A stretch of 64,000 bases of DNA from contig WMCF01000110.1 in assembly GCA_009792885.1 (NCBI GenBank), forward strand, positions 372,001 through 436,000, given 5' to 3'. The translations under genes and the position numbers were made by a program. Below the pieces are notes generated by a model. It was not told the DNA's origin. It did no database searches and saw nothing but the letters and a program-made list of their open reading frames with translations. Of the stretch, positions 25,601 to 40,245 are shown piece by piece; position 1 is the stretch's first letter; each line of letters opens with the position of its first letter. Origin of the DNA: Eremophila alpestris peregrina (taxonomy: Eukaryota > Chordata > Aves > Passeriformes > Alaudidae).

Positions 25601-27965
25601 GCTTTCAGTTTGATGTTATTCCATAGGAATGAATGTGAACCAGTCACCTCCCTGACACGGGAACTTGTTTGGTTCATAGGGCATTTCTCATTGTATTGAG
25701 AAATGAAAGTAAAATGGCAGAAATGAGAGAAAAAAGACCAGGTTAATTAAGTACAGTCAAATGCCACACAGGCTTCATTGCTTTGCTGAAAAGAAATCCC
25801 TAAAAAAAAAAAAAAAAGCAAAGCACTGAGTAAATTCCAGCATTTCACTAGGTGAGCAGTTCTCTGTTTTTGTAGTCTTATGTACAAATGAAGAAAACTA
25901 TTATTTCATGATGATGATCTGGATGCATGTTGGGTTCTTGTCAGCATGTGCTGGTGGAGTGACAGCCACCCCAGAAGGGCCAGCACCAGGCAGCATGTCA
26001 TCACCCTGCACAGGCTGGAGGTGGGCTGTTAAAACAAATCACTCAGGGCTCACCCTGCAGCCAGCTTCACTGGCCACCCACTTACTCCCTCCAGCAAGCA
26101 AAGCACAAACATCAGATGAATAAAAGACTCAAAAGTCTTTTACTTTGAAGTAATTAATTCTGGACACCTTATCTCCACTCCTGATTTTGTCACTGGGAAT
26201 GGAGTATTTCATACTGAAATCTTGTGGGAACCTTTGTAGCAAGTTCACTTGGTTCTGATGGGCTTCTTTCTTTCCACACATGAGCTGCTATTATTTATTA
26301 TTATCATCATCAACAACAATGTAAAACAAATCTTTATGTTTTGCAAATCCACACCTTCCTGAAGAGCCAACGTGTTTTTCCCTCTCACACATCAAATGGA
26401 ATAAGAAAGAAACATTATAGGATCTTCTTGTTAAAGTATTGAGTGTTTATCATTATCCTATTTTTGTCCCAAGAGGCTCTTCTTACATATGCAGAACCAT
26501 TTATTACAGGTGAACTCTCAGCTGGCAAATGCAGAAAAAATTCCTAGAAAAGATACAGGACTGACAATGAGGGGCATTCAAATCCTTTATCCATAGACTG
26601 GAGGTGATGAAAGCTCTCAGCCACTTCTGCATGCCACAGTATCCCCAGCCCCTTGGTAGTCCCATATGATGTGCCACATGAACATGACACAGCCTTAAAA
26701 AATTAGAACCAAAGCCATTTATTTACCATGTCAAATGTTCAAGTCAGCTAAGTAACATGACACTTAAGTAACCACAACCTGTGGCTGGAGTTAGCCCTGT
26801 AGCCAGCAAAAAAGTACACCTACAGCCACAGGAAATGGACGGCTCAATTCCTCCTCTTTTTTAAAATCTATTTTTCTAATGATTTCTATTTAGTTCACAC
26901 TTTGCAGAACTCACTTAAAGTCTATAAGAAACTGTTTATTTTGTAAATCTATAAATCTGAAAAGTGCTGAAAATATGCAATTCTAAATAAAAAAAACCTT
27001 TTTGCTTTGATAAATCAGTCTTTGCTTAAAATTATTTGGTTAAGCAGCTGATTAAAGGTACAAAAGTATAAGGCTCTTAATAATTTCACTCTCTCAACTT
27101 TGATCAATCAGATACAAAAGCATTTTCAGTGTAATAATGACACTTAATTATGCTTTCTTATATGTATTTCAATCAGCATGCTAAATTATTCTTAATACAA
27201 AACATGAGTAATTCTGCTGCCTTCACTAATGCATATATTTAAGTCACTTGTGGGGAAACGAGGAGATGTTGCCACTGCATTTTCTTGTCAGTTCCTAGAG
27301 AAACTGACAGCACAAAAGGACTGCCTTCACCTTTTGGTATATATTCACTTTTGCAGCAGAAGGCTCTAATTTTTCTCAGAATGTGAACTTGTTGAATGTG
27401 GATCACTTGGTAGTATAAAGCATATACAATGTAATGGCTAAAAAATACCTCAGCAACTTCAGCTAACTGAAAATTTGACTCCAAGCACTGGTATTTTTGG
27501 CTCCTTCTTGAGGTGACAGGAATAATTAAAAAGAAATAAAAAATTCAGAGTCAGACAATTATTTTACATTTCAGTGATAAGTTCCCTGTTTTGGACCACT
27601 GAGATTGGCCATATAGATCTACTTCCTCACCCAAAGATCTCACCGTATATTTATTTTCATCACTGAAAATGAAAATACATGAAAAATTATTTGAAAACCA
27701 TTACAAAATTAATTTTTGCCTTTGAAAATTTGGCAGTGAGCAGGTTTCACATTCTTACACTGCTGAGATCTCTGATCTGAAAACATGGTCATCTACACTT
27801 AAAGTGATTTAGCAAAGGCTTTCCCTGAGCTGTGTATCTCAAAGCAATGCACTAGAAGCTGGCTATTAATATAGATGCAATGACATGTTCGGGGTGCAGC
27901 ACAAAGTATCTGGAACACTTTTGTTAGCATTGTTACATAACAGCATCATTCTTTGCTGTGAGTGG
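22641..27965. other. Intergenic; possible conserved noncoding stretches
   Basis: No gene. The parts at about 23460-23960 and 26930-27240 are rich in TAATTA/ATTA-like motifs and look complex rather than repetitive, as noncoding enhancers often do; this cannot be confirmed without alignment. Poly-A runs at about 24697 and 25803. Confidence 0.35.
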
Positions 27966-28140
27966 TGAGGAACTGGCACGGTGCCAGAGAAGCTGTGGGT
28001 GCCCCAACCCTGAAAGTCTGGGCTTAGGCTGGATGGGGCTTGGAGCAGCCTGGTCCAGTGGAAGGTGTTCCTGCTCCTGGCAGGGATCTGGAATGAGATG
28101 AGCTTTGAGGTGCTTTCTAAGCCAAATCATTCTGTGATAG
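27966..28140 (+). mobile_element. CR1 LINE 3'-end fragment
   Basis: AGAGAAGCTGTGGGTGCCCC, GGATGGGGCTTGGAGCAGCC and CTGGTCCAGTGGAAGG are typical CR1 3' blocks, ending CCAAATCATTCTGTGAT. Confidence 0.88.
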
Positions 28141-31100
28141 CAACAAAGTCTGCAAAGCCCCACTTCTCACCTGATTTCCCTCTTCCTGTATTTATTTTTG
28201 TCATTCTTTTTTAACAAAACAACTTAGAGGACCCAGGCAAACCAGCTAAGACAGGCTTAAGCTGCAAAGAGAACTTAAAAGGAGGATCAAGGCAGCTGTC
28301 TGCTACAGCCATAACCCCAGCTGTGCACTCTGCATCTCTTAAAACTAGATCAGGAGAGTTAAATTATCTTCTCTCAGAAGTTGAAGGGCTTGACCCTCAT
28401 GCAGGGAGACACATACACATCCTCTGGGCATCCCCACCATGAGATGCATAAGCACGGATGAATAGCTCAGTGGGAGAATGAACCATCGATCAATCAAATC
28501 CTGCTGCCAAGGTCACAGCTCATCTGCTTTTTCAGAAGGGATTTTTTCCTGGAAAGAGAAGTCTGGAAACAAACTACAGATATATGAGGTTCTTTGCAGC
28601 AGTTCTCTGAGGGAAGAGGTGGGAGGTAGATGGGAAGAGAGAGCACTACCTCAAGAGGTAATTTTTCTGGTTTTCTTTTTTATATACACAATCATACCCA
28701 TACATAGGAAGGGATCAGTGTTCAAGAGCAGGTGCAATTAAGAAATAATAACCTGCAGAGGTGTAACCTGCTGTACTGCTCAAAGGTGCTAGCAGGGAGG
28801 AATAAGGTTTGGGGGTCACATTCTTGGAGTAGGCAGAGGTACCCCCAATGGTAATGATGCTGCTAAATTCTCAGAAAGGAGAGTATGATGAAAAGTTAAA
28901 GCTATGAAAGGGTGAGGAATACCCCTGGTGATGTGGAGTGACCTGCCAACCTAAAGAAGACAAACAGTAGAGAATAATTTTGACAGAAGAGAAAAAAAGT
29001 GATGGAAGGAGGTACCTTGAGGTTGAAAGAAGGTCCCTTGAGATTGTAATTTGTATAACCTGTAAAATCATGTTGGAAGCTCCAAAGTGGCCCTAAAGAA
29101 AATAAATTACTCGGACTTGTTGGATTAAGGTCTAAGAGAGAACCTGGCACACCTGGAAGAGTATTTTGCAATGAATTTATCTGCCCACCATCCTCAGAAG
29201 AAAGAGCACGAATCTGAGGGAAAAAATACCTGCAGTGCGTCTCATATTGTTGCATTTTCTCTACCACCAATTCCAATACAGACCTTTTTTGTTGTCCTTG
29301 ATGCCATATCACATGAATTCTCACCTGTTCTGACATCACTTCTTCCTTCCCTCAACAGAATTTGCACTCTCGTTACACCATGTTGTGCTTCCATGGTGGA
29401 ATGCAAATTCCCAATGCTATGGGGGCAGCCAGGGCACAGGGTAGGCACATGCTGACTGAATGTTGGGTAAACTTTGCACACCACAGTAAAGGACAATGAG
29501 CCTTTGTTGCCTTCCAGCTGCCAAGTCACTCACCTCTTCATGCAGGGCTCTGAGAGCCCTTTGACTGGGGCTCTTAGCAGGTCTTCCTCACCATCCAGCT
29601 GCAATGCCTCAAACTTCTTGGAAATTGCAACTTCAAGACTAGAATTTCTTAAATGATATGTGTGTGTGTGTAAGACCGTGCATAATTGTTTGACTTACTG
29701 CTGCTTTTCTCTTCAACACTTCTCTTAGTTAGTCCTAAAACATCAGATGTATCCCTGGCAACAACTAAAAACCAGTCTGCCAGGCATTACCAACAGTATT
29801 TCAAAATTATATCTATACAGGGTATGGCATATCTGTGTTAACTCAGAGATGTATCCTTAATATAATTGTTCTAAATAGGAAAGCCAAAAGACGCATTAAT
29901 ATGGATAGATCTGACTGAATACAAATTTTATGTGAATAATGTTGATACTTCTTTTTCTTTTACTCTTGTGTGACTGTTCCCATCAACTTTGAAGGAAGCA
30001 AACTGCTGTCGCTTGCAGTTTGCAAGCAACAGCAACCCATGGGAAAAAAAAGGCACAGATCATTTCCAAATGTGTAATGCTGAAAAAAAAAATCAAGTAT
30101 TTGCAATGTTTTGTGTAAATTTGTTAGGAAATTTTACTTTATTCTGTGAAATACTGACTAGAAAAATGCCCTATCAATAGGATTTGTGAATGCTAATTAT
30201 TGCAAGGCAGAATGTCTCTATTATAAATCCACAGCTTTGAGGCATTCCTGCCTGACTAGGATGGACAGCTGAAATTGCTAAGCAAATCAAACTATTCTCA
30301 TGTTGCTTTTTAAAATGAGATGAAAGATTGAGGGAAAGCCATGATTTACACTCAGAATATCCAAACCACACCATTGCATAATGGAACAGTTTCTCTACAA
30401 TTTCTAAGGTGACTTTGAATAGGAAAGTAATTTTATGTTGAGGATATTTAGTGAGAAAGTGACAACTTATATTTTCTTGGTTTGGGTTGCTTTCTTTTTT
30501 TTCCTTTTTATTTTTCTTTTTTCTTAAACTAGAAAGCAATTTTGTTAAAAATCAGTTTTGCAAACTGCTTAGTCTTCAGATTTCTGAGGGTGAAATGCAC
30601 CCTTTTCCCACAGCAAGGGGGAGTGATGTCCCTTTCATGTCAGTACTGTCACCCCCAGGATTGGGGTATGGTGGTAGAGCTGCACTGATCCCCCTTCCTT
30701 TTGCCTGGCCAGGCTGAGGCTGCCTGTGGGATGCTGCTGCTCGCCAGAAATATTTACATAAGCTGAAGGAGACTTACAGCAATAGCACCAACCTGCAGAT
30801 GGGGAAAAAAGACAGGAAAAATTACAATTATAGGTTGTTCATATGACTTTGCTAAGAGCCCTACAACACTCACTGCAACACTGCTGGAGTCACTAACAAA
30901 CTGAAACTTTACAGAACGTGTAGCTCTTCAATAATTCTGTATTGCTCTGGAACACTTGTGCTCCAAACACTCATGCTCCAAAAAGTCTCCTTTAATCACT
31001 GTAGATTCACAAAAGGAACATTGTCAAAATTATGGTAATACAACTCCTTCAACTGCAGGTATGAAATAAAATGGTTCTGTATTTTTCCCTTATAATTTTT

Positions 31101-34100
31101 GCTATTCACCAAGTAAAAAAGTGAATTATAAGATTAAAAAAAATTACTTTTCTGGATTAAAAAAAATCTGTTATTTTATGCAACATTGGCTAAGCTATCA
31201 TGAACTCTTTTTCTTTACTTAATATCCACTTCATGAGCAAAAACCCCCAAACCATTAAGGGGTTGGAGATTTCCTTTTAGTATTGAAAGTGTTTTATGGT
31301 CAGAAGATGTGTACTTGAAGCATGGTATGCTGGGAACTGAAAATATATTAGCAAATAATGGTAAGCTTACCACTTATTTTTCTATTACTCACACCACACA
31401 GCAGAGAGCAGCACTGAATTGTCTAGATCAGACATGCTTAACTAGGAGGTTGTGCAAAAGAATACTGGTGTGTGGGAGGAAAAATTTCAGAATCACTCAA
31501 AAGGACAGGAAACTTTATTCAACTTCAATTAAGAAATCAATTACAAAAATATCCCAAACTCCTATTTACATAAGGGTGGGAATAAGATAATTCAACTTCT
31601 GCTTTGTAAAAAAAAATAAAATAATCAGAAAATACAGGTTTCACCACAGTAATGAATTTAATTCACAAATATCTTAGTTCCTTTTAGAGAGTGGTCCTTT
31701 GGATTTTGATTTTAATAAAATACCACTTTCTCTCATGCTGCTCACTGATGAAGCATAAACTTCCCAAGAAAATGCATTTCTGCTCACACTGTTACTGCAA
31801 AAAACCTCCTGTCTCTGCCCCAACAAGAGGCCTGAAGAGAGACATCTGCTGAAGCTGATTATCATGCAGTGGCACAGTATGGTGTTATGAGCAATCCCAC
31901 ACTTAAAAGATATGAAAAAACAGAGAAAGCTGCAAGCGAGAAAAATGAGTGCATTGACAGAACTGATGCAAAAACTTTTTCTTGTTTTGTTTTTTTCTTA
32001 CCCCCCCTCCCCCCCACCTTTTATTTTTTTTAATCTTTCCTCCCCTCCCCTGGTCAACTAGATTAATCACAAAAACTATATCAGCTGCAAAATAAATGGG
32101 TAAAACAGCACAAGTGAGGTAGCTGTGAGGGCATATGCCCCAGAGTTCAAATTGACAGGGAACAGTTTCATGCAGCTCTAATCAAATTTTAAAAGTGTTT
32201 ACTCTTGTTTTTACAAGTGAGTTTAAAACCACATATTTCACAATAATTTCTGAAATATATTTTGAATCAAACAACATAATAAACCAGTCACTAAACTGTA
32301 AAAAAAAAAAAAAAGAACCCATAAAGAACTCCTAAAACCCCAACAGCATCAGTGCCCAGATTCCCCAGATTCCCTTAAAAACTTCCCACATATGTAGTCT
32401 GTAAAATATGTATATTTATCAGTGAAACACAAATTGAAAACAAAAATAAACAAAAAACTGCTGTCAGAACATGCCAATTCTCTCAAAGAGTAAGAAAAAG
32501 TATGGGATAAAGGAAGACCAGAACAGGAATCTTGCAGAAGGTTGCATACAAAAAGAAAATGCTGGCAAAAGTAAATTACATGACGTCTCTCAGGAGTTCA
32601 AAACCAGTTCTGTGAAAAGGAACCACATGTGCTACTTGAAATAGAACTGAAGTAACTCTAATGTGGTGATGGATGTCATACCTATCTCTGTCAAGAGCGT
32701 AGAAAGGGAACCTGCTGCCTCCTGGATTGCTCCTCATCCTTGGGGCAACGTCCAGCCCTCACCTAAAGGGTGAGTTTTCATGGGGGAAACCAAAGAAGAA
32801 TTCAGTTGTGATTTGCAGTAGGCTAAACACTGCTACATGTAAATCCAGTATTAATGTGCTTCTACTTAACCAACAGAAGACCAGTTAGACGAATGCCCAA
32901 GTGTAAGAGTCTAAGCAAAACAAGACCAGGGCATCCACATGCATTTAAGAGCTCACTTTGAGGTGGATAGGTTTGAACAACTCACCCTGTAAAACTCTCT
33001 CTCCGTATTTCTAACCACATAATGGTCTAACATTTACCCACTAGACAAACTATTTACATTTTAGTTCAGATTCACTGCAATATTGCTTGTTAAGGAAGGA
33101 AATTTAATTTTAAACCTTTTAAATTTAATGATCTGCTAGAATTATATAAAGTGATTTTATTATTTAAAAATTCCTTAAAAGAAAGGTAATTTGCATAGTG
33201 ATTATTTTTCACATGTAAGACCAGTGGCCATTTTTCAGCATTCAAATTCCACCCGTTCCTTCCCACCTTACATTAATTTTTACACCTGTCTTTTGTAGCT
33301 GACAGGTTAAAGAGTCACCACAACTGTGAAATACAGCCACGTAACTTTAAAAGAGCTTAAAACACAGTTTAAAAGCTAATTTTATTTTTTAAGTCTATGA
33401 GGCACTTGTACACTGTCATTTCCTCAGATATATATATTCATCTCCTAATAGTTTGCCAAAAATAAACCCTTTACTTTTTTACTTTTAGAAGTATAAACAG
33501 GATTGTAGAGACTGAGTGCAAGTTGAGGAAATACATTTTATTTAAGCAGCATATCCTGCCCACTTCAAAACTTACTCCTCATTATTTCAGGTTGATATTT
33601 ATATAACATAATTTGTTCATTAAAAAGCAGAAATACTACTAAGACCACTTAAGCAAATAAGCCAACTTTCAGGGTATTTCTTCCAGTCCTGCTAAAGTCC
33701 TGCTGCTCTATTTAGCATAGCTCTGCATCACAGGAATCAGCTGACTTTGGACACATTTATCTCTATTTAATGTGCACCACAGATACTGCCTTCTTGGCAA
33801 ATGCTGCCTTCCTTGGTACAGCTCTGCAATGGAGAGAAAACACCTACAAGCTGTTTGTGTTGATTAGCAAGTTAAGAGGACACAGATTGAAAGCATTGTA
33901 TTAATCAAAATCTGATAAAAATAATGGTAAAGCACGACTGAAGGTAACTATTAATTGTGTAACAGAAATCCTTTTTCTGTGAGCTTAGAGTAACTGTTTT
34001 GTACAGATGCAAACATCAGGAACTTGGGGAGCTGCCAGAGATAACATGTTTACAAAAGGCAGCAAACCTGGACTTTATACCATTTCCCAAAATGACAAAT

Positions 34101-34455
34101 TCATCCTGTGGGTGACTTATGTATGTTTTAAATCTTGCAACAGTTTTTCCTCTAAAATGCTTAAGAAAAGTGACTTTCCTAGTGGGAGTGAAGAGAAGTG
34201 TAAATAGCAGTGGATAGGAGAAACAGTAACTTGGAAGGAGAGAATCAGAGCAAGAAGAGAGCTGGATTTCTTCCATAACCAAACTCAAAACTATAGCAGA
34301 CAAACAGCACACAAATAAGAGGAAGCATAAAAAGAATCTGCAACAGGAAAACAGGAAAAGGCCAAGAGAGCTGAGAATGTCTATGGGACAATACAAGTAA
34401 GGAGAAAAATTTGTAGCTGTCATTTAAGATGGAAATTAAACAAGCAAGCTGCTGT
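28141..34455. other. Intergenic, no gene supported
   Basis: Contains a (TG)n stretch near 29659 and a 145-codon minus ORF (28902-29339) without recognisable domains. Confidence 0.5.
31998..32054. repeat. Pyrimidine-rich tract with C-runs
   Basis: Contains C7-T-C7 near 32001-32015, then T-rich and CTCCCCTCCCC segments. Confidence 0.7.
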
Positions 34456-34924
34456 GATGCCAAGATGATTTTGTGCCTTTTCTTTTATATACCTTTTATG
34501 TAAATTTTATGTATCCTCACTGTTCTTAGCACGCATACTTGTAATTCCTTAAGTCGGATAACTTAGCATAGTCCTAGTATTTTGTTAGGCCAGTAGACCA
34601 AACATCCTAGAGGCCTCATAGTAGGAGGCTGGAAAACCCTATGCTATCTTGGGAAACAAAGGTCCTCTCTAGAAAATATCCTGTAAACCAGAGATCTGGC
34701 CCATCCAGGGGGACATTCCTCAAATGGGTAAATACCACACCATTCATCCAGGCCTCCCATTGGGACGTCTTTGTTAGATATGCTAATCTGTAAATTGTAT
34801 GCATGATCCAGTGTGGGTGCAATTCAGCACATCCCACGTCGGCAAAGTGGTGCACCAATAAGGATCCTTATTAAAATACCACAGTTAAACCCCTGATCCC
34901 TTAACCGTGTCTGGGCTCTCAACA
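34456..34924 (+). mobile_element. Possible second solo LTR (ERVL-like)
   Basis: About 470 bp with a TG start (TGATGCCAAG) and a CA end (GGGCTCTCAACA). Near the end are AATAAGGATCC and an ATTAAA (34870-34875) placed where an LTR polyadenylation signal would be. The texture is LTR-like, but no internal sequence, primer site or target duplication is visible, so this is tentative. Confidence 0.45.
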
Positions 34925-35179
34925 TTTTAAGACCAGGAAAAGGCAACAGCTGGAATACTCTTGTTTATTTTTCAAAATGGCAGGCCAGGATACAGGAAAA
35001 AAAGACTAGGGGAGATTAAGAAAATTAGATGCATAGATATAATCAGGAATGCTTGAGGAAAGTCACCGGCTACCATAGAGATGGTGGTTATATGCGAAAA
35101 GACATATATGCAAACTTATATGTAATGCATGTGTGCATGCAATTCTGTGATGGCAACACATTTCAGTGTTTTCCTTAAC

Positions 35180-35245
35180 ATTTTGGGGGCTGGACAGATG
35201 ACCCTTAAAGGTCCACTTTAGCCCAAACTATTCTGTGCCTGTAAG
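35180..35245 (+). mobile_element. Short CR1 LINE 3'-end fragment
   Basis: TTAAAGGTCCACTTTAGCCC and AAACTATTCTGTGCCTGTAA resemble the last 60 bp of CR1. Diverged. Confidence 0.55.
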
Positions 35246-37960
35246 ATCCTACTAGTATGTTTCTGTAGCAAACAAGGAAGTCTAATGGACCAAAGTTAAA
35301 ATTAGTTTGAATTCAACTAACTGATGCATTGGAGAAACAGTCTAAAAATCAGTGTTTTTTTAAGAAGAATCACAACAAAGTGCTAAGCACTACCTTTGAT
35401 AAAAATGAAAACACATACAAAAAAAAGGGGAAACAATTGTTTTGCAATTAGTAATGCCTAAAAGGAGCTGAGAATTATCAAATATCCAGGTGAGAATCAG
35501 AGCTGCAAAGTCTTTGCAGAACAAGTAACGTTAATTATTAATTGCATGAATAAGGCTGCCTAAGTAGCACTTAAGAGGTTTTTATCTTGGGGGATAGCAT
35601 AAGGGGTGACATAAAAAGACCACAAGCACAGTACTATTTTGTATGAGTATACACTGAATTAGTTTTGTAAATATGTAATTACAGATTCAAGTAGGAGCAT
35701 TAGTGCCTGGTGGCCCTCTTTGTGGGGGAGGATAACAAGGGTATGGGATGCAAAAAGAAACGGTAAGCATGTAGCTAGGCTACCTGGCCCACCGTGTGCA
35801 CGGAAAGACACAGCTGGCACCTTTGGAGGTTGCTCCACTGAAAACACTCCTCAGTAAAAACTGTGGTCAATGAAGTTCAATTCATCAGCATTTAGAAAAT
35901 GAATTTTCATATAAAGTTTGCCTTTTAAGATATCATTGTTTTAGACAGAGCAAAATGTTTGTGTTACCTTATTTTCAAATTTTTATCACCTTTTTACTAG
36001 ATGTCAGCAAAATGTTAAAATCTTTTACCACTAAAACTTTTTGAAAGCATTAAAAGCAATACTATATAAAAAATAACGACTCATAGTCTGTGTTAAAGAA
36101 ATTAGATTTGTGCCTTTAATGCAGCAAACCAGCCAATGCCAATCCATAAATTCCATAATTCCAATCCTAAAAATAAAAATTGATTAAATAGTGGTTTAGT
36201 TGTTGGTCCCTGGTGCCCTAGTTTTCCCAGGTTTTCACATGAAAAACAATGTGCACCACCTTACCTTGCAGTTCTATGGTGTTAATCCTGTACGTTCTGC
36301 AGTACACAGTATCATCTCCAGTTCGGCCTTTTTGTTTTTAATGTGATGCTCATTCCTCATAGCGTCTAGCAGTATGCATTGAAATGATAGATAACCACAT
36401 AGTACTTTCCTGCGGAAAACGAATCCCTGTACAGAACAACTGCTTTCATTTTGTAAACTGCAGCCCAAATTCCTTGATATACAACTCAGCTGATGTCCCT
36501 CCCTATGTCCCCTTTCCCAGTTCTGTGAGCTTGTGCTGTGAAATGACAGTTACAGCTTAATCCCACTCCATGAAGAGGAAATGGCAATCCAGAATAGGCA
36601 CAGATATTTGTGCTGAAGATTTTTATATTTGACTCTTCTTGTCAGGCTGATACCAAAATTATGTGTTCATGCAAAGGAGAAAACAGATTATATGACCAAA
36701 ACTTGGAGGTTTGTCCTATTCACAATATAACTCAAATGAATGGGAAGCAAATAGACATTGCTGATGCTTGAAGACCAACCGAACTCCAGTTAAGAGCCTG
36801 GATTCTACACAGTATACACTATATATCTACAGAAATGACCACTTTGGGAAATCATACAAATTTGATACTTGTTGAAAAGCTGCTTTAAAATTTGACAGGT
36901 GAGAGGAATGTGACAGGGGTTGGTTATACACGACCACTGAAAGTAGCTTGTAAATCTCGTAATTCAGAAAGATTCTTTATTTTCCTGTCTGCTTTAAAGA
37001 AAGACATGTCATGCTCCCATTTCATGAACTGAAAAGCTGGCCTTCCTCCAGACTCGTTAGTGCTGCATCCCCTGGAAAGCAAAACTCTAATCTTGAGTAC
37101 AAAAAACCCCTACTTTCTTTTAATATAGATTTAGATGGAACATAAATATTCCTCTAAAAAGAGTGATTTTTGGTCCATTTCATAGTCCATCAGGTAATAG
37201 CCTATTAGGGAGGCAATCAACAATAATTGTGTTGCATATTCTTTGAAAATTTGTTGTAAAATCCAAATCAAACCAGCAACATCTTCAACATTTTCTCAGC
37301 CCTACCTAGACCAGACAGCACAGAACAGGTACCCTCTTCTCTGGAGGATACTCCCAGGCTTTCTTCTCCCACTGCATATACTCAGCTAAAATAAACATTT
37401 CAAAAAATTGAGTACTCCCTATGGAACTGCACTGACTCATGCTCGTCTGCACACAATAGCAGAGGCCAGGTGAAGTCCTTTCAAGTACTTTGAGTTACAC
37501 AGTGTGGACCTGGCACACTCAAAAGCAAGATTTCATACAGCCCTTGAAATCCAAGGCTTGCTTTCATTCCAGAACCATATTGCCAAGGCTTTCACTTGTG
37601 TATTTTGGGCTAAACCATTCTACTGCAAAGGCCCAGGGATTGTGGACTATAAAGGCAGTTGAAGCTTCAGGCTGTGTGGAGAAAACAGGTAAGCTGCCTT
37701 CTGAGACATAACCAGATCCCCCACTGTAGTAGCTTTCTTTCCTCTTAACCATCACTTTAAACCTCACCTTTGTTACACTTTCAGGAAGGGGTCCCACAGC
37801 TCAAATTCCCTGTAGGCTTTCAAATCCCCATCTCAAATGGCAAGACTGGCTCTTCTCAGCACCATGCCACACTTTGCTTCTGCAACACAACCGGTGGCTA
37901 TTGCTGATGTGATCTTCGGTACCACTTTGGGTTTAGGCTAAAGAAGGGAGTTTTCTCAAT

Positions 37961-37995
37961 NNNNNNNNNNNNNNNNNNNNNNNNNNNNNNNNNNN
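37961..37995. other. Assembly gap (35 N)
   Basis: Unknown bases followed directly by a T-rich run ending GTTTTACAG. The gap size may be arbitrary. Confidence 0.99.
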
Positions 37996-40245
37996 TTTTT
38001 TTTTGTTTTTTTTGTTTTACAGCTGTGGAACTGTTTGAGCAATTTTGGCATAATTTACCTGCATTTGTTGCACACATGGAAAGAAAACACACATGTAACC
38101 AAATCTGACTGCTGTTCAGGTGAATAAGACACTACCTGCATTTATACTCAAAAATTATTTATTCTGTTGCACCCAAAAGGACGGGGGAAATAGATGGTCT
38201 ACTCAATTATTTCTAAAAGAACAATTTAGACTAGTATAAAACCTGATAAAAAGCCTGGTTATTACATGCTCTTTGGAGATTTTGTAAGTTGATAGAAAGT
38301 AGTATATATAACACGAAGTAGGAAAAAAATCACAATGGTAGACAATAAACATTTATTGATCTTTGGCTTTAGAAACTGTCCTATTTTGGATATGGGAAAT
38401 ACTATATAAAATAATGGAAGGGGCTTTTAAACCTAAAGTACTGTAAAACAGTCTATCCTTTACAGTGCACAAGTGCAAGGCATGCAGAGTACATGTACGG
38501 ATGCTACAATACTATAGGAACATCACTGCAGTAGACATTTTGTGTCCAACACGGGTTAACGCTTCACAAACGCAAGCAAGTTGATGGGGGCACTTGATAA
38601 ACAGCAGATATCACAGTTTCTCTGAGATTTGCTGTGGTATTACCATGAGCAACTAATAGACATAAATTTCACTTTGATGATGTGTGCATTGTAAAAGCAG
38701 AGTTAAGCTGTAACATTTCAACAAAATGAATAGGGAATAAGAAAGTATAACCTTGCTTCAATTTTGTGAAATTTACTGTTAAAGAAATTTAGGCATTTAA
38801 ATGACAAACCAATTCTTATTATTTTCACATTAATATAAAATGCTGCCTGAGCAAGGCAAAACTAGCTTCTTAAATGCTCTGCAGTAGACAATGTAATGTA
38901 ACCTCTTACAAATAGCGTAAGGAAATATTTAGCAAGCTTACTGTACCAGGTTTTCCCAAACAGTGTACCATATACAGTACAGATTTCTATAGCCACTTTT
39001 TAGAGCTAAAGGCTCAACATGCTGTGACAAGCCTTCCTGAGAAGAAGGCTTCCTTTCCTAGATTTGAATCAGCAATAGCATCTCAGCTTACAAGCACTTC
39101 ACATGCAGAATGTGTAATTAACTTAGGAGCAGGGGCCTTTTCTAAACTTCTTGCTGAACCAGTCAGGTTCTACCTTCAGCTCTTGCATTCCTGAAGGTGG
39201 ACAAGCAGTCTTAAAGTAAGGGTGACTTCACTATTGAATACCCTAACAGAATTTGGCAGAATTCTACAAGGTGTAACTTCTTGAAGCTTGGCTTCAGTCA
39301 GCTGTATCACATTTGGTACTCTTTGTACTCCAAATCCATAAGGATTCAGTGACCTTCAGTGCTGCCTTTCTGAGCCCAAGCAGAATGACTTACCTGGCTG
39401 AAGTCACCCATGTGTCTGTATAACTGGGGTAAAAATAACACACAGGTGTCACTATAAAACTTTTTAAGTCAATCCACTCCAAATCTTGTAAACACTTGCC
39501 CTCAGTCATAAAGAAAACAATGCAGAGGTGGCAGAAGGAGAGGTGTTAATTATGGGTGTTCACTTATCAGTCAGATATGGGCAAAATTGTTAGATTACCA
39601 TTTAAGTAAGAGGAATGGGAAAGACTTCTTCAGAATCTTATTCGTCTCCAATATGTAATAACACAAAAACACACATGGACATTACATAAGCCAAAAACTG
39701 TATGAAAAGAGTAATTTCATAGCAAATCCCATTTCAAGGGCTACCAGAATCACCCACAATTAGGCACTTAACAGTGTACAAAACCAATGCAATATTACTG
39801 GAGGTTGTTTATTAGCTGTAGTAGTTATACCCAAGTACTATCGAGATCACAAAAAACCCCCAAAAACAACAACAAAAAAAAAATCCCCGAAGTGAGCTTT
39901 TTCAACCTGTGCTGTGCTCTTCTGATCACAGATCCTGATGAACCTGTAAAAGCACAGGAGCCAATATGTTCTTAAATAGCAGGCAATGCAACACCAGATC
40001 CATATAATGCAAACACCATTTGACAAAATCCTCACTGGGAAGCATGATAGTCTTAATACTTGCAAAGCTGTAACTATAAAAATCATATTTTAACAGTATT
40101 GTAGCAGTAAGACAAAGCTAAAATTTACATATATAACATCAGAGTCTTCCCCATTTGGCAAATACTGAAATGAAGGGAGAGGAGTCTTTTCATCTTAGGT
40201 CTTTGTTCTAGAGTAGAAAGTATTATGTGCTTTTCACTTAAAGAC

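Noticed and set aside
28902..29339. 145-codon minus-strand ORF, briefly considered as a viral envelope remnant
   Set aside because: No diagnostic motif, no LTR or polypurine tract beside it; near the longest ORF expected by chance.
34016..34423. 135-codon minus-strand ORF rich in Leu/Phe/Cys
   Set aside because: Hydrophobic composition comes from purine-rich plus-strand DNA; no homology or gene structure.
37898..38092. ORF spanning the N gap
   Set aside because: Artefact of reading through unknown bases.
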